Source: CAYPGJ01 sp050174775 (GTDB taxonomy: Bacteria; Planctomycetota; Phycisphaerae; Phycisphaerales; UBA1924). Taken from it: a stretch of 64,000 bases of DNA. The stretch covers positions 682,001-746,000 of the forward strand of contig JBFXJP010000001.1 in assembly GCA_050174775.1 (NCBI GenBank), given 5' to 3'. Shown here in pieces: positions 33,182 to 41,356 of the stretch. The position numbers and the translations under genes are program-made. Under the pieces are notes generated by a model. It did not search any database. It was not told the origin of the DNA and saw only the letters and a list, made by a program, of their open reading frames with translations. Positions within the stretch are counted from its first letter, which is position 1; the number at the start of each line of letters is the position of its first letter.

Positions 33182-34405
33182 TCAGGGCGCGACGGGGTCG
33201 GCGACGTGGACGGCGCCCGTGAGGAGGGTTTCGGCGTGATCGGCGTTCGGGTTCAGGCGCAGGGCGGTAGCGAAGGCTTGCTCTGCATCGTCCGTGCGGG
33301 ACATGTCGCGCAGGAGGACACCTCTCATAACCCAGGCCGTGGCGTTATCGGGGGCGTGCTTGATCGCGACGTCTGTTGCATCGAGCGCCTGCTGGAGGCG
33401 GTGCTCGGCTCGGAGGGAGGCGGCGAGGAGGAGGTGGCCTTCGGGACGGGTCGGCGCGAGGCCGATGACGCGGTTTGCCGCGGAGCGTGCGCGCGCCGTC
33501 TCGTTGAGGCGTGTGGAGACGATGGCGAGATCGATCCAGGACTGGACGTCGGAGACGCCTTCCGACCCGGAGGTGAGGGAGAGGAGGATGGCGCGTGCGT
33601 CGACGGGTCTATTGAGCTGGAGGAGGCAGCGCGCGTGGGTGCGCTGGAGGTCGCGGCGCGGGGGCTGCTCCTTGGGCGCGGTCTGAAGGAGTCGCGCGAT
33701 GTGGAACTCGGCCTCGGGCCAGCGTTCGCAGGCGACGAGGGATCGGGCATAGTCCTCGAGGATGGCGCGGTCGTCGGGGGCGAGGAGGCGTGCGTCGTTG
33801 AGGAGCGTGGCGGCACGCTCGTTGTCGTTCTGGAGCATCGCGAGGTGCGCCTGAGCCTGGCGGAGCGCGGCCGAGGAGGGGAAGCGTTCTCGGGCCTCTT
33901 CGAGCAGCGAGTTTGCCTCGTCCGTGCGCGCGAGGTCGGTGAGCATGTCTGCGGCGGCGAGGGTGTAGAGGGGGTTGGCGGGATCGAGCTTGGACGCGGT
34001 GAGGTAGTGGTCGAGGGCGGACTCGGTGATGGACTGACGCTCGTCGATGAGTGCTGCGTAGTAGTGGGCGTCGGGGTCGTCGGGGTTGATGGTGAGGGCG
34101 TTCTTGATGGAGACACGCGCGGGCTCGAGGAAGCCCTGCTCCATCAGGATGCGCGACTTGAGGACGTGGACCTTGGTGACCGTCGGGGAGAGGGCGATGG
34201 CGCGCTCGATGGTACGCGCGGCCTTGGGGAGATCGCCGGCGAGGAACTGCTGTTCGGCCATCTCGTACTCGGTAGCGGCCTTCATCGCGTCGAGGCGCTG
34301 CCTTGCGTGGGCGAGGCCTTCGGAAGTGTGGACGCCGTGAGATGAGCAGGCGGCGAGTCCGACCGCAAGGAGGGTCAGCGCGGCGAGTGTCTTGGTGTTG
34401 TGCAT
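33182..34405 (-). CDS. TPR-repeat lipoprotein
   Basis: This is a 407-residue exported lipoprotein with a lipobox (VGLAACSSHG, Cys at about 20). The rest is tetratricopeptide-like: repeats such as KAARTIERAIALSPTVTKVH, EPARVSIKNALTINPDDPDA, ALDHYLTASKLDPANPLYTL and a canonical AEQAFATALRLNPNADHAET near the end, about eight to ten in all. It lies directly after the secretin gene, so it may be the pilotin-like or assembly factor of the secretin (a PilF/PilW analogue); this is inference from position and architecture. The gap to the secretin stop is 11 bp. Confidence 0.88.
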   Translation of the reverse strand: MHNTKTLAALTLLAVGLAACSSHGVHTSEGLAHARQRLDAMKAATEYEMAEQQFLAGDLPKAARTIERAIALSPTVTKVHVLKSRILMEQGFLEPARVSIKNALTINPDDPDAHYYAALIDERQSITESALDHYLTASKLDPANPLYTLAAADMLTDLARTDEANSLLEEARERFPSSAALRQAQAHLAMLQNDNERAATLLNDARLLAPDDRAILEDYARSLVACERWPEAEFHIARLLQTAPKEQPPRRDLQRTHARCLLQLNRPVDARAILLSLTSGSEGVSDVQSWIDLAIVSTRLNETARARSAANRVIGLAPTRPEGHLLLAASLRAEHRLQQALDATDVAIKHAPDNATAWVMRGVLLRDMSRTDDAEQAFATALRLNPNADHAETLLTGAVHVADPVAP

Positions 34406-34416
34406 CGTGAGGGGCC

Positions 34417-36246
34417 TCAGTTGGAGCTGGGATTGGCTGGGACGACAAGCTGCTCGAGGAGGGAGCGCGTGGGCCAGACGTCCTGCTTGCCGGTGAGTTC
34501 TTCGCGGAGGCGGATGGCGTCGGGCTGGTTGGGGTTGAGTTCGAGCGAGCGGCTCAGCTTCCAGAGGGCCTTGTCGGTCTCGCCGGCGCGGGCGAGTTCC
34601 TGTGCCTCGACGTTGAGCTTGGCGGTCATGCTCTCGCGCGACCAGGGGAGGAGGCCGGTTCGGGACCCGGCGCGGATGCGCTGGACGAGTCCGTCGGCGT
34701 CGGTCGCGTGGTCGGCGAGGAGCTTCTCGGAGACGACGGTGGGCGTGATGAGGAAGATGATCTCGGTGCGGACGATGGCATCGTCGTGGCCGCGGAACGC
34801 GGCGCCGAGGATCGGGATATCGCCCAGGACGGGGACCTGTCTGCGGTTGAGTGTGGTTGATTCCTTGAAGAGGCCGCCCAGGACGATGGTGGAGCCGTCA
34901 CGGACAAGGACGTTGGTGGTGACTTCGTTGGTGAGTTCGTCGGGGATGGAGGAGGCGGCGCCTGAGGTTCCGGTGACGGTGCGGATGGTGCCGGAGGAGA
35001 CGGAGGGGCGGAGCTCCATGCGGATCATGCCGTCGTTTGCGATGAAGGGGCGGAAGGCGAGCTGGGTGCCGGTGTCGAGGAATTCGACGGTCTGAGTCGT
35101 TGCGGTTTCGGTGGCCGTGGTGGAGAGGTAGCCGAGGCGCTGACCGACGAGCACGCGAGCGGGCTGTCGGTTGAGCGCGAGGAGTTTGGGGTTGGAGATG
35201 ATGGAGACGTCTCCGACCTTGTCGAGCATGGAGACGAAGGCGGCGATGTTCTCGTCGATGATGCCGATCTTGATGGTGCCTTCCTCGGAGGTGAGGCCCG
35301 GGGAGGAAGTGACGTTGTAGCCCTGTCGGTCGCCGGTGGCGCCTGCCGGGGGGTTTCGGATGCCGTTGAAGACAGAGAGGGGGCCGCCGTCGTTGAGGAA
35401 GTCGGAGAAGTTGAGGGAGGCGATGGCGGAGAAATCGACGCCGAAGGCGTTGTTCTCGGTGATTCGGGATTCGAGGATGGTGGCTTCGACGAGGACCTGT
35501 GAGGGTCGGGTGTCGAGCTGGCGGAGGAGCGCCTCGATCTCGTCGACGTTCTCGGGATAATCGAAGATGACAAGGGTGGCGGCGAGCGCGAAGCGCTCGT
35601 CGCCGACGGGGACGTCCTGGATGGCGAACGCGGCGACGTCGCCGTTGGTCTTGATCTGGCCGACTGCGGAGAGCAGCGGTGTGACGAACTGAGCGGCGTC
35701 GTTGGCGTTGAGGTAATTGAGAGAGATGGCGCGGGAGACGGGCCTGCGGGCGGCCTGGTTGATCTGATTGAGCTCCTCGAGGGTGTAGATGTAGATGAAG
35801 TTGCCCTTCTCGATGTATCCGTAGCCGTTGGCGTGCAGGATGGCGTCGAGGGCTTCGAAGAAGGTGGCGCCGTAGATGGACGCGGTGATGGTGGCGTTGA
35901 TGTCCTTGCCTGCGATGATGTTTCGCTGGGACTGGATCGCGAGCATCTGGAGGACGTTGGCGAGCGACTCGTCGTTGAGCTGCATGTCGACGGTGAGGTG
36001 CTCGGAGACCTTCACGGTGGAGCTGGGCGAGGGGGGAGGCGTCTTCGCGGGGTCGCTCTGCTCGGGGGCTTGTGCCAGCGGAGCGTCTGCCGGCGCGGGA
36101 GCGGGTTCCGGCGCAGCGGGTTGTGCCGCGGTGTCGCTCGGTGGCGGGAAGACGGGCGGGAATGCCGACTGAGCGCGGGCGGTCGCGACGAGCGCGAGGG
36201 CGATCAGAGCCGCGGAGAGGGATCGGGTGTGTCGCCGATGTGGCAT
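34417..36246 (-). CDS. Secretin (PilQ/GspD family outer-membrane channel)
   Basis: This is a 609-residue secretin subunit. After a signal peptide and a Pro/Ala-rich region (27-75), a secretin/TonB short N-terminal domain begins at about residue 80 (VDMQLNDESLANVLQMLAIQ), then an N-domain pair. The pore domain has PSQVLVEATILESRITE, IISNPKLLALNRQPARVLVG and the beta-lip motif STIVLGGLFKE, then QVPVLGDIPILGAAFRG. The C-terminal 60 residues (ELARAGETDKALWKLSRSLE) look like a TPR-type S-domain for pilotin binding. The start ATG follows AGGA at 9 bases. It forms the exit channel for the pilus or the secreted substrates. Confidence 0.95.
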   Translation of the reverse strand: MPHRRHTRSLSAALIALALVATARAQSAFPPVFPPPSDTAAQPAAPEPAPAPADAPLAQAPEQSDPAKTPPPSPSSTVKVSEHLTVDMQLNDESLANVLQMLAIQSQRNIIAGKDINATITASIYGATFFEALDAILHANGYGYIEKGNFIYIYTLEELNQINQAARRPVSRAISLNYLNANDAAQFVTPLLSAVGQIKTNGDVAAFAIQDVPVGDERFALAATLVIFDYPENVDEIEALLRQLDTRPSQVLVEATILESRITENNAFGVDFSAIASLNFSDFLNDGGPLSVFNGIRNPPAGATGDRQGYNVTSSPGLTSEEGTIKIGIIDENIAAFVSMLDKVGDVSIISNPKLLALNRQPARVLVGQRLGYLSTTATETATTQTVEFLDTGTQLAFRPFIANDGMIRMELRPSVSSGTIRTVTGTSGAASSIPDELTNEVTTNVLVRDGSTIVLGGLFKESTTLNRRQVPVLGDIPILGAAFRGHDDAIVRTEIIFLITPTVVSEKLLADHATDADGLVQRIRAGSRTGLLPWSRESMTAKLNVEAQELARAGETDKALWKLSRSLELNPNQPDAIRLREELTGKQDVWPTRSLLEQLVVPANPSSN

Positions 36247-36282
36247 GCCGGGTCTTCCTGATGGGAGGTGAGGCGAGCGGCG

Positions 36283-36894
36283 TTACTTGCGTGGCTTCTC
36301 GAAGGGGAGGGAGTGCGTGGAGCCGTTGTGGGAGAGGGTCAGTTCGTCGGCGGTGATGGCGGAGACGGTGAAGCCTTCGAGGTCATCGCCGACGGTGATG
36401 GTGAACGAGCGCGTCGCGGTCTCGGCACGCAGTTCAACAACTGCGACTGGGCGTGGGCCGATGATGACGGAGCGGACGCGCATGCGTTTGAGGATCTCGG
36501 TGGGACGCTCGGCCTCAGATTCGGGGGGAGCCGAGTCGCCGGATTGATCTTCGGACGGAGCGCTCCCGGACTTTGGGGCGGCCCCGGTGGGAAACGCCTC
36601 GGGATCGAGCGCGAAGGGGTCGCGTGTGAGCGTGGTCGAGCGTGCGTAGCGGCGGGTTGTCTGGATGAGCTTCTCGGGGTCGATGGAGGGGATGGTTATC
36701 GGGTTGGGTTGGCCGGGCTGCGCAGCGGTCTGTTGCGCGGTAGCGGCGGGCGTCGCGGCGGCGCGCTTGGGCGAGGCTTTCAATGCGGCGCGCACGCCGA
36801 CGATCAGCGCGAGGAGGGTGAGGGCGGCGAGGACGCCGGCCTTCTTCTTGTCCTCGAGGATCGCGACCTTGATTTCTGCGAGGCGCGTGTTCAT
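36283..36894 (-). CDS. PilP/GspC-like periplasmic alignment protein
   Basis: This is a 203-residue bitopic protein: a short cytoplasmic head, one membrane helix (VLAALTLLALIVGVRAAL, about 20-38), a Pro/Ala linker, and a small C-terminal domain with RVRSVIIGPRPVAVVELRAE, then FTITVGDDLEGFTVSAIT, in the style of PilP or the GspC homology region. It lies between PilO and the secretin, exactly where PilP is expected. It probably connects the inner-membrane PilMNO complex to the secretin. The sequence is too divergent for a firm symbol. It overlaps the PilO stop by 4 bp. Confidence 0.72.
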   Translation of the reverse strand: MNTRLAEIKVAILEDKKKAGVLAALTLLALIVGVRAALKASPKRAAATPAATAQQTAAQPGQPNPITIPSIDPEKLIQTTRRYARSTTLTRDPFALDPEAFPTGAAPKSGSAPSEDQSGDSAPPESEAERPTEILKRMRVRSVIIGPRPVAVVELRAETATRSFTITVGDDLEGFTVSAITADELTLSHNGSTHSLPFEKPRK

Positions 36895-37472
36895 GGCTTG
36901 GGCTTCACGGCGAGTGAGGGCGGTGCGTGGAGGAGCTCCAAGAGGATCTCGATCTTGAGCGGGGCGTCGGTCGTGATGGACATGGCTTGTTGGGGTGAGA
37001 GCGCGGCGCGCGCGATTCGTATGGATCGGACGCGGAGAAGGCGGTTTGCTCGCTCGAGGTGCTGGAGGAGCGCGTGGGCGTCGGTGTATTCGGCGCGGAA
37101 GGAGATGGTGAGCGGGGTAACGACGATTGGCCCGACGGTGAGCGGGGCGGAGACGGAGAGCTCACGGTCGAGGATGTCGCGGCCGTTGAGGAAGATGGTG
37201 ATGTCGCGGATGAGGAGCGCGGAGTTGGGCTCTTCGGGTATGGGTTTGACGGAGGTTTCGGCGTACGAGGCGAGCGTGTCGCGTGCCTGCGCTTCCCGGG
37301 CGATCATCGCGCTGTGATCGGGGGCCTGCTCCAGGGTTGCGCGGACGGCGTCGCGGCGCGTTGATGCGGCCTCGGCGGCGCGGAGGGAGGGGTAGATGAG
37401 CGCAGAGACACCCACGAGGAGCAGGAGGGCGAAGCCCGCGCAGAAGCGGATTGTTCGTTGGTCGAGCTTCAT
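36891..37472 (-). CDS. PilO-like inner-membrane alignment protein
   Basis: This is a 193-residue protein. One N-terminal helix (FCAGFALLLLVGVSALIYP, about 10-28), a coiled-coil stretch (AAEAASTRRDAVRATLEQA) and a small ferredoxin-like domain with SFRAEYTDAHALLQHLERAN and RVRSIRIARA make up the PilO/GspM layout. The ATG at 37,472 overlaps the PilN stop, as does its own stop with the next gene (ATGA). The assignment rests on architecture plus fixed order after PilM and PilN. Confidence 0.78.
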   Translation of the reverse strand: MKLDQRTIRFCAGFALLLLVGVSALIYPSLRAAEAASTRRDAVRATLEQAPDHSAMIAREAQARDTLASYAETSVKPIPEEPNSALLIRDITIFLNGRDILDRELSVSAPLTVGPIVVTPLTISFRAEYTDAHALLQHLERANRLLRVRSIRIARAALSPQQAMSITTDAPLKIEILLELLHAPPSLAVKPKP

Positions 37473-38101
37473 GGGGTGGGAGTGGGTGATGCAGAGACGC
37501 TGAGCGGGGAGCGTGAGGCGAGATCGACTTCGAGGGAGAGCGAGAACTCGCGGACGGTGAGCCCGTCGAGGTCCTTGGGTCGGGCGTGGTCGAGGGTTGC
37601 GCGGTCGAACAGAGGGTGGGCGTCGAGTGAGGCGACGAGTGAGGCGATGTCGAGATCGGAACGGGCGACGCCGGAGAGCTCGAGGGCCAGGGAGACGGGA
37701 GAGGGCGGAAGGGGCGTCTCGCCCGGGTTGGGGGGCGCGGAGGCGAATGACGGGGTCATCGCGACGGAGGTGAGGGTGATGGATTGGGGGAGCGCTTCGG
37801 CGATGACGGCGAGGATGTCGGAGGTGAGGACGGGAAGGGCAAGGCGCGCGTTGAAGGTGATGGAGCGAGAGAGGGTTTCGACGTCGGTGCGGATCGCGGT
37901 GAGCTTGGCGGTGGCTTCGGCGTCGATGGAGGCTTCCTGCTCGAGTCGCGCGGCCGAGGAACGCAGCGATGCCTGGTGGACACGGAGGCCGACAGTGATG
38001 AGGACGAGGACGGCTCCTGCGGAGGCATAGAGCGCGATCCAGCGTGCGACAGAGCGCTTGGAGGAGATTCGTTCGCGGGTTGGCGCGGGGAGGAGGTTCA
38101 T
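37469..38101 (-). CDS. PilN-like fimbrial assembly protein
   Basis: This is a 210-residue protein. It starts MNLLPAPTRERI, the PilN N-terminal motif that binds PilM, then one membrane helix (WIALYASAGAVLVLITVGL, about 22-40), a coiled coil, and a periplasmic domain containing ILAVIAEALPQSITLTSVAM. Together with PilM and PilO it forms the inner-membrane assembly platform. Gene order and the N-terminal motif make the call good. It is 5 bp after pilM and overlaps the next gene as ATGA. Confidence 0.85.
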   Translation of the reverse strand: MNLLPAPTRERISSKRSVARWIALYASAGAVLVLITVGLRVHQASLRSSAARLEQEASIDAEATAKLTAIRTDVETLSRSITFNARLALPVLTSDILAVIAEALPQSITLTSVAMTPSFASAPPNPGETPLPPSPVSLALELSGVARSDLDIASLVASLDAHPLFDRATLDHARPKDLDGLTVREFSLSLEVDLASRSPLSVSASPTPTP

Positions 38102-38106
38102 GTGGG

Positions 38107-39270
38107 TCAGGCGGCGCGGGAGCGTGGCTTGCGGACGGATGCGAGGCGCTGGATGAGGGAGGGTGCGGCGGAGGCTGGTGCGTCACCGCGGAAGGAGAGG
38201 CCTGCTGCGACGGCCCACTGGTTGAGTGCGCCGCGGCGGTCGGCGCCTGCGAAGGAGGCTTGGGCGAGGTCGATTCCTTCGAGGGGGCGTGCCAGGCGGG
38301 TCGGGACGTCTGTGGTTTCCTGGATGACCTCGGCGAGGCGGGGCTCTGCTGCTTCGCCGCCGACGAGGAGGATCTCCTGTGGTCGGTCGCCTCGGAAGGT
38401 GACGAGGAGATAGCGGATGCAGAGGGAAATCTCATGGGCAAGATCGGCGATGGTGGGGCGGACGGCGTCGAAGATGGCGCGGTCGATGCGTGGGTCGATG
38501 GAGATGGAGGGGTCGTCGGTGGCGGCGCGCTGGCGGTCTCTGCGGAGCGCGGCGATGGATTCTGAGTCGAGATTGAGGCGCTGGGCTGCGGCGTCGTCGA
38601 GGAGCTGGCCGCCGAATTCGAGGGGCTTGACGAAGGAGACGGAAGAGCCACGGAGCGCGATGACGGTGGAGGTGGTCCAGCCGACGTCGACGACGATGCG
38701 CATGTGGCGCTGATCGTCCTGTCGGCGGTAGAAGCGGCCGATAGCTCGCGCGAGCGCGAGGAATGCGGGCTCGACGGCGATGGGCGTGATGTTCTGCTCG
38801 AGGAGGGCGTCGACGATGACGCCGACGTCATGGTGGGATGCGCCTGCGAGGATGACTTCCTCGCGGAGTTCGTCGCCTTGACGGACCTGGCCGGCGCGGA
38901 GCCAGCCGATTTCGGCGTCGGGGGTGTCGAAGCCGAGACGCTGGGAGCCGTCGACGCGGACTGCTTTGTCGGTCTCGATGTCGGAGAGGATGGGGAGACG
39001 GACGGAGCGGGTGCGGACGAGTCGGTCGTCGATGGCGACGACGCATTGGCGTCCGACGAATCCTGAGGTGTCGAGCCGGCGCGCGACGCCTTGGGCGAGG
39101 GCCTTGGCGCGCGCGATGGGGTCTTCGATCTGGTCGGGGAGGTTAATGCGCGCGGCGCCGACGACGGAGAGCGCGCCGCGGAACCTGCGGAGCTGCAGGG
39201 CCTTGGCGCCGCTGGAGCCGCAGTCGAGCCCGATGGGCAGGATGCCTGGTTGGAGCCAGCGTTGGAGCAT
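38107..39270 (-). CDS. pilM: Type IV pilus assembly protein PilM
   Basis: This is a 387-residue cytoplasmic actin-like ATP-binding protein. GLDCGSSGAKALQLRRFRG opens the fold (phosphate 1), AIDDRLVRTRSVRLP follows, then VVDVGWTTSTVIAL (phosphate 2) and ILLVGGEAAEPRLAEVI (adenosine site). It binds the PilN N-terminus. The start ATG at 39,270 agrees with the beginning of the actin-like domain. It opens the PilMNO set and lies 8 bp after a small exported protein gene. Confidence 0.92.
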   Translation of the reverse strand: MLQRWLQPGILPIGLDCGSSGAKALQLRRFRGALSVVGAARINLPDQIEDPIARAKALAQGVARRLDTSGFVGRQCVVAIDDRLVRTRSVRLPILSDIETDKAVRVDGSQRLGFDTPDAEIGWLRAGQVRQGDELREEVILAGASHHDVGVIVDALLEQNITPIAVEPAFLALARAIGRFYRRQDDQRHMRIVVDVGWTTSTVIALRGSSVSFVKPLEFGGQLLDDAAAQRLNLDSESIAALRRDRQRAATDDPSISIDPRIDRAIFDAVRPTIADLAHEISLCIRYLLVTFRGDRPQEILLVGGEAAEPRLAEVIQETTDVPTRLARPLEGIDLAQASFAGADRRGALNQWAVAAGLSFRGDAPASAAPSLIQRLASVRKPRSRAA

Positions 39271-39278
39271 GTGGTTGT

Positions 39279-39545
39279 TTACTTGGGTGCGCTCGGGTTC
39301 TGCGCGACGGTGACCTTGAGTTTTCCGGAGGTGATCGCGTCTCGAATGGCGTCGGCGGAGGCGTTGAGGCGCTGGAGCTCGGCGATCATGCGGTTGCGGT
39401 CGTCGGCTGGGTTGGGGATGCCTTGTGCGGGCGCGGCGTGTGCGCGTTGGAGATTTGGCGTTGAGGCGAGGATGGCGCCGAGCAGTGCGCCGAGCGTGAA
39501 CGTGAGCGCGAGTGCGGCGCGTCGGCTGCGTGTCTGTGCGTGCAT
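39279..39545 (-). CDS. Small exported protein preceding pilM
   Basis: This is an 88-residue protein with an N-terminal signal or anchor (AALALTFTLGALLGAILAS) and a short mature part with a possible helix (DRNRMIAELQRLNASADAIR) ending in Lys/Pro. No family is recognised. The ATG at 39,545 has a GGAG site at 7 bases; an ATG 13 codons upstream would add only basic residues. It sits 8 bp before pilM, so it belongs to the pilus operon and may be an accessory periplasmic factor. The role is unknown. Confidence 0.75.
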   Translation of the reverse strand: MHAQTRSRRAALALTFTLGALLGAILASTPNLQRAHAAPAQGIPNPADDRNRMIAELQRLNASADAIRDAITSGKLKVTVAQNPSAPK

Positions 39546-39618
39546 GAGCGTGCTCCGATGGAGGCGGATTCGCCGAGAGAACATCGGACGTCGGGGGGCC
39601 GGACTGGGGCGTGGAGGC

Positions 39619-39691
39619 CAAAAATGGGGCGAGCGGCGCGAGGCGAGGAACCGAGCCCCGTGAGGGGAAGGTCCGACGCGTCGCGCCGCTC
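39619..39691 (-). terminator. Terminator downstream of the pseudopilin gene
   Basis: Reading on the minus strand, 11-bp arms GAGCGGCGCGA and TCGCGCCGCTC (39,681-39,691 and 39,631-39,641) enclose a long GC-rich loop with its own small hairpin, followed by a run of five T (plus-strand AAAAA at 39,620-39,624). It could give the abundant pilin its own short transcript while allowing some read-through to pilM. Confidence 0.6.
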
Positions 39692-39726
39692 AAGCACGGC
39701 GAGACCGGAAGACGGGCGCCCCGTGA

Positions 39727-40179
39727 TTACTCGTGCGAGAACTTGCCGTCGGGGAAGCCGGCTGCGGGCGTGTGCGTGAAGCCGACAGCCCAGAAGTTGC
39801 CGGCGTTGTCGGTGGCCCAGCCCGCGGTCGCGGCGGCCTTGAGGACGGCCATGGCCGCGGAGGTGCCGACGATGAGGTTCGACTTGCCGACGTACGAGTT
39901 GTACGGCTCGGCCTTGAGGTACTTCTGAGCGATCAGGACACCCCAGCCATTGTTCGCGGGCGCCGGGGCTGATTCGCCGAGGGTCGGGTAGGCGCCGGCG
40001 TTCTGGACCTTGTAGAGCTCCGTCTGGGCGGTCATGGTCTGGAGCTGAGACTTCAGCGCCGACTTGACAGCGGAGTCGGAGGCGTTGGAGAACTGCGGGA
40101 TCACGACCGCGGCGAGGATGCCGAGGATCACGACCACGATGAGCAGTTCGACGAGCGTGAAAGCGTTGCGGCGGTGCAT
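39727..40179 (-). CDS. Type IV pilin/major pseudopilin (prepilin-type)
   Basis: This is a 150-residue prepilin. A very short basic leader is followed by the prepilin peptidase site and hydrophobic helix: MHRRNAFTLVELLIVVVILG, where cleavage is expected before Phe7; the preceding residue is Ala rather than the usual Gly, as in some pseudopilins. The helix AAVVIPQFSNASDSAVKSAL continues into a small globular domain with GAYPTLGES and NNGWGVLIAQKYL, ending GFTHTPAAGFPDGKFSHE. GspG-like features (PTLGE, GW) suggest a major pseudopilin, but no calcium-site pattern is certain. An AGGAG ribosome binding site precedes the ATG. It has its own terminator downstream. Confidence 0.9.
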   Translation of the reverse strand: MHRRNAFTLVELLIVVVILGILAAVVIPQFSNASDSAVKSALKSQLQTMTAQTELYKVQNAGAYPTLGESAPAPANNGWGVLIAQKYLKAEPYNSYVGKSNLIVGTSAAMAVLKAAATAGWATDNAGNFWAVGFTHTPAAGFPDGKFSHE

Positions 40180-40380
40180 GCGAAACTCCTGCGTTTGCTC
40201 CGCGGTTTTCCGGTCTCGCGGGGCGGCTCGTGGATGACGGCGATCGAGCGTGCGGGCTGTTGGCCCAGACGGCGACCGATGGGGAAGCGATCGGCGTGCG
40301 TGGGGCGCGACTTCAGCGAGAAAGGCGAGAGAAGACGTAGGGGGATGCCCCTCGGGCGTCACAGACGGAACTTCGTGGAG

Positions 40381-40410
40381 AAAAAAACAACCGGGCCGCG
40401 CAGCCCGGTT
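40381..40410 (-). terminator. Rho-independent terminator of the HTH-receiver gene
   Basis: On the minus strand AACCGGGC, a 6-base loop and GCCCGGTT are followed by G and seven T residues. It lies about 40 bases after the stop of the regulator gene and insulates it from the pilin gene. Confidence 0.9.
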
Positions 40411-40452
40411 GCCTTTCAATCTGTGGGATAGGCGTCGGAGCGCCGTGGGTGG

Positions 40453-41031
40453 TCAGGCGAGGATGTTGGTCGCGGCCTCGATAGCCTGGACGACCTGCCG
40501 GACCTGGAACGGCTTCTTGAGGAAGCCCTCGAAGCCCTGGGACCGGAGTTGTGCGGCCTGCCCGTCGGTCAGCTTGCCGGACATCGCGACGATGCGGGTC
40601 ATCTGGAGGTCCTCGTTGGACCGGACGAGCGCTGCCACGTGACGGGCGTCGCCCTCGGCCAGGTGGATATCCAGGAGGATGACATGCGGCTTGAACCGCT
40701 CGCACTCCAGGCCGGCCTGGAAGCCGGTGGTGGCGGTGCGGACGGAATAGTTGGTCTGTTCGGTGAGGACCTTGTGAAGAGCGTCGACGATTTCACGCTC
40801 GTCGTCGACGATCAGCACCCGGGTCTGGCCGGTCTGAAGACCGTCCATGGGGATGCCGTGGTCCTTCATGAACTTGATGAGGTGGTTCAGGGGGATCCGG
40901 CGGTCCTTGGAGCCCGGGATGCGGTATCCCTTGAGTTGGCCGGAGTCGAACCACTTGGAGACCGTGCGCGGAGCGACGTTGCAGACCTTTGCCACTTCCC
41001 CAGTTGTGAGCACGTCCTTCGCGAACGCCAT
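40453..41031 (-). CDS. Response regulator with N-terminal excisionase/MerR-type HTH and C-terminal receiver
   Basis: This is a 192-residue regulator with reversed domain order. Residues 8-57 form a helix-turn-helix of the excisionase/MerR type (LTTGEVAKVCNVAPRTVSKW, followed by a basic wing GYRIPGSKDRRIP). Residues 70-190 form a receiver: VLIVDDERE, Asp121 in VILLDIHLAEGDARHVA, a VAMSGK switch and Lys173 in GFLKKPF. Usual regulators have the receiver first. The HTH suggests DNA binding, the receiver phosphorylation control. It lies next to the pilin gene, transcribed toward it but separated by a strong terminator, and diverges from the HEAT-repeat gene. Confidence 0.92.
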   Translation of the reverse strand: MAFAKDVLTTGEVAKVCNVAPRTVSKWFDSGQLKGYRIPGSKDRRIPLNHLIKFMKDHGIPMDGLQTGQTRVLIVDDEREIVDALHKVLTEQTNYSVRTATTGFQAGLECERFKPHVILLDIHLAEGDARHVAALVRSNEDLQMTRIVAMSGKLTDGQAAQLRSQGFEGFLKKPFQVRQVVQAIEAATNILA

Positions 41032-41356
41032 ACGGAGGGTCTCGTCTGATCAAGGGTGCGTGGCGAGCCCGGCACACAGAGCCCAGGCTCGGAGCAACCA
41101 TCGGCGCGTGTCTGCGCAGTCTTGACGCGTCCGGGCCGGGGTGGCGCAAGATTCCCGCTATCGGGACGTTGCTGAGGGGGTATCGGGGCTGAGGTTGGTT
41201 GACGGGAGGGGGGGGGCTCGTATCTTCTGCGGCTCTGCGCCCTGCGTCGGTCGTTTCCAGATGGGTCAACCGCCGGCGTCGGGATGCGTACCGGTAGTCC
41301 CGGGCGTCGTTCGGGGCGAGACAGGCAGGCCCGTCGGCTAAGAGGAGCACTCGGCG
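41032..41356. other. Divergent intergenic region
   Basis: This 325-bp gap separates two divergent genes and must hold both promoters. I see no gene. Features are a TTGAC box near 41,125 without a good partner, a nine-G run near 41,207, and a ribosome binding site (AGAGGAG) before the HEAT gene. No promoter is called. Confidence 0.4.
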
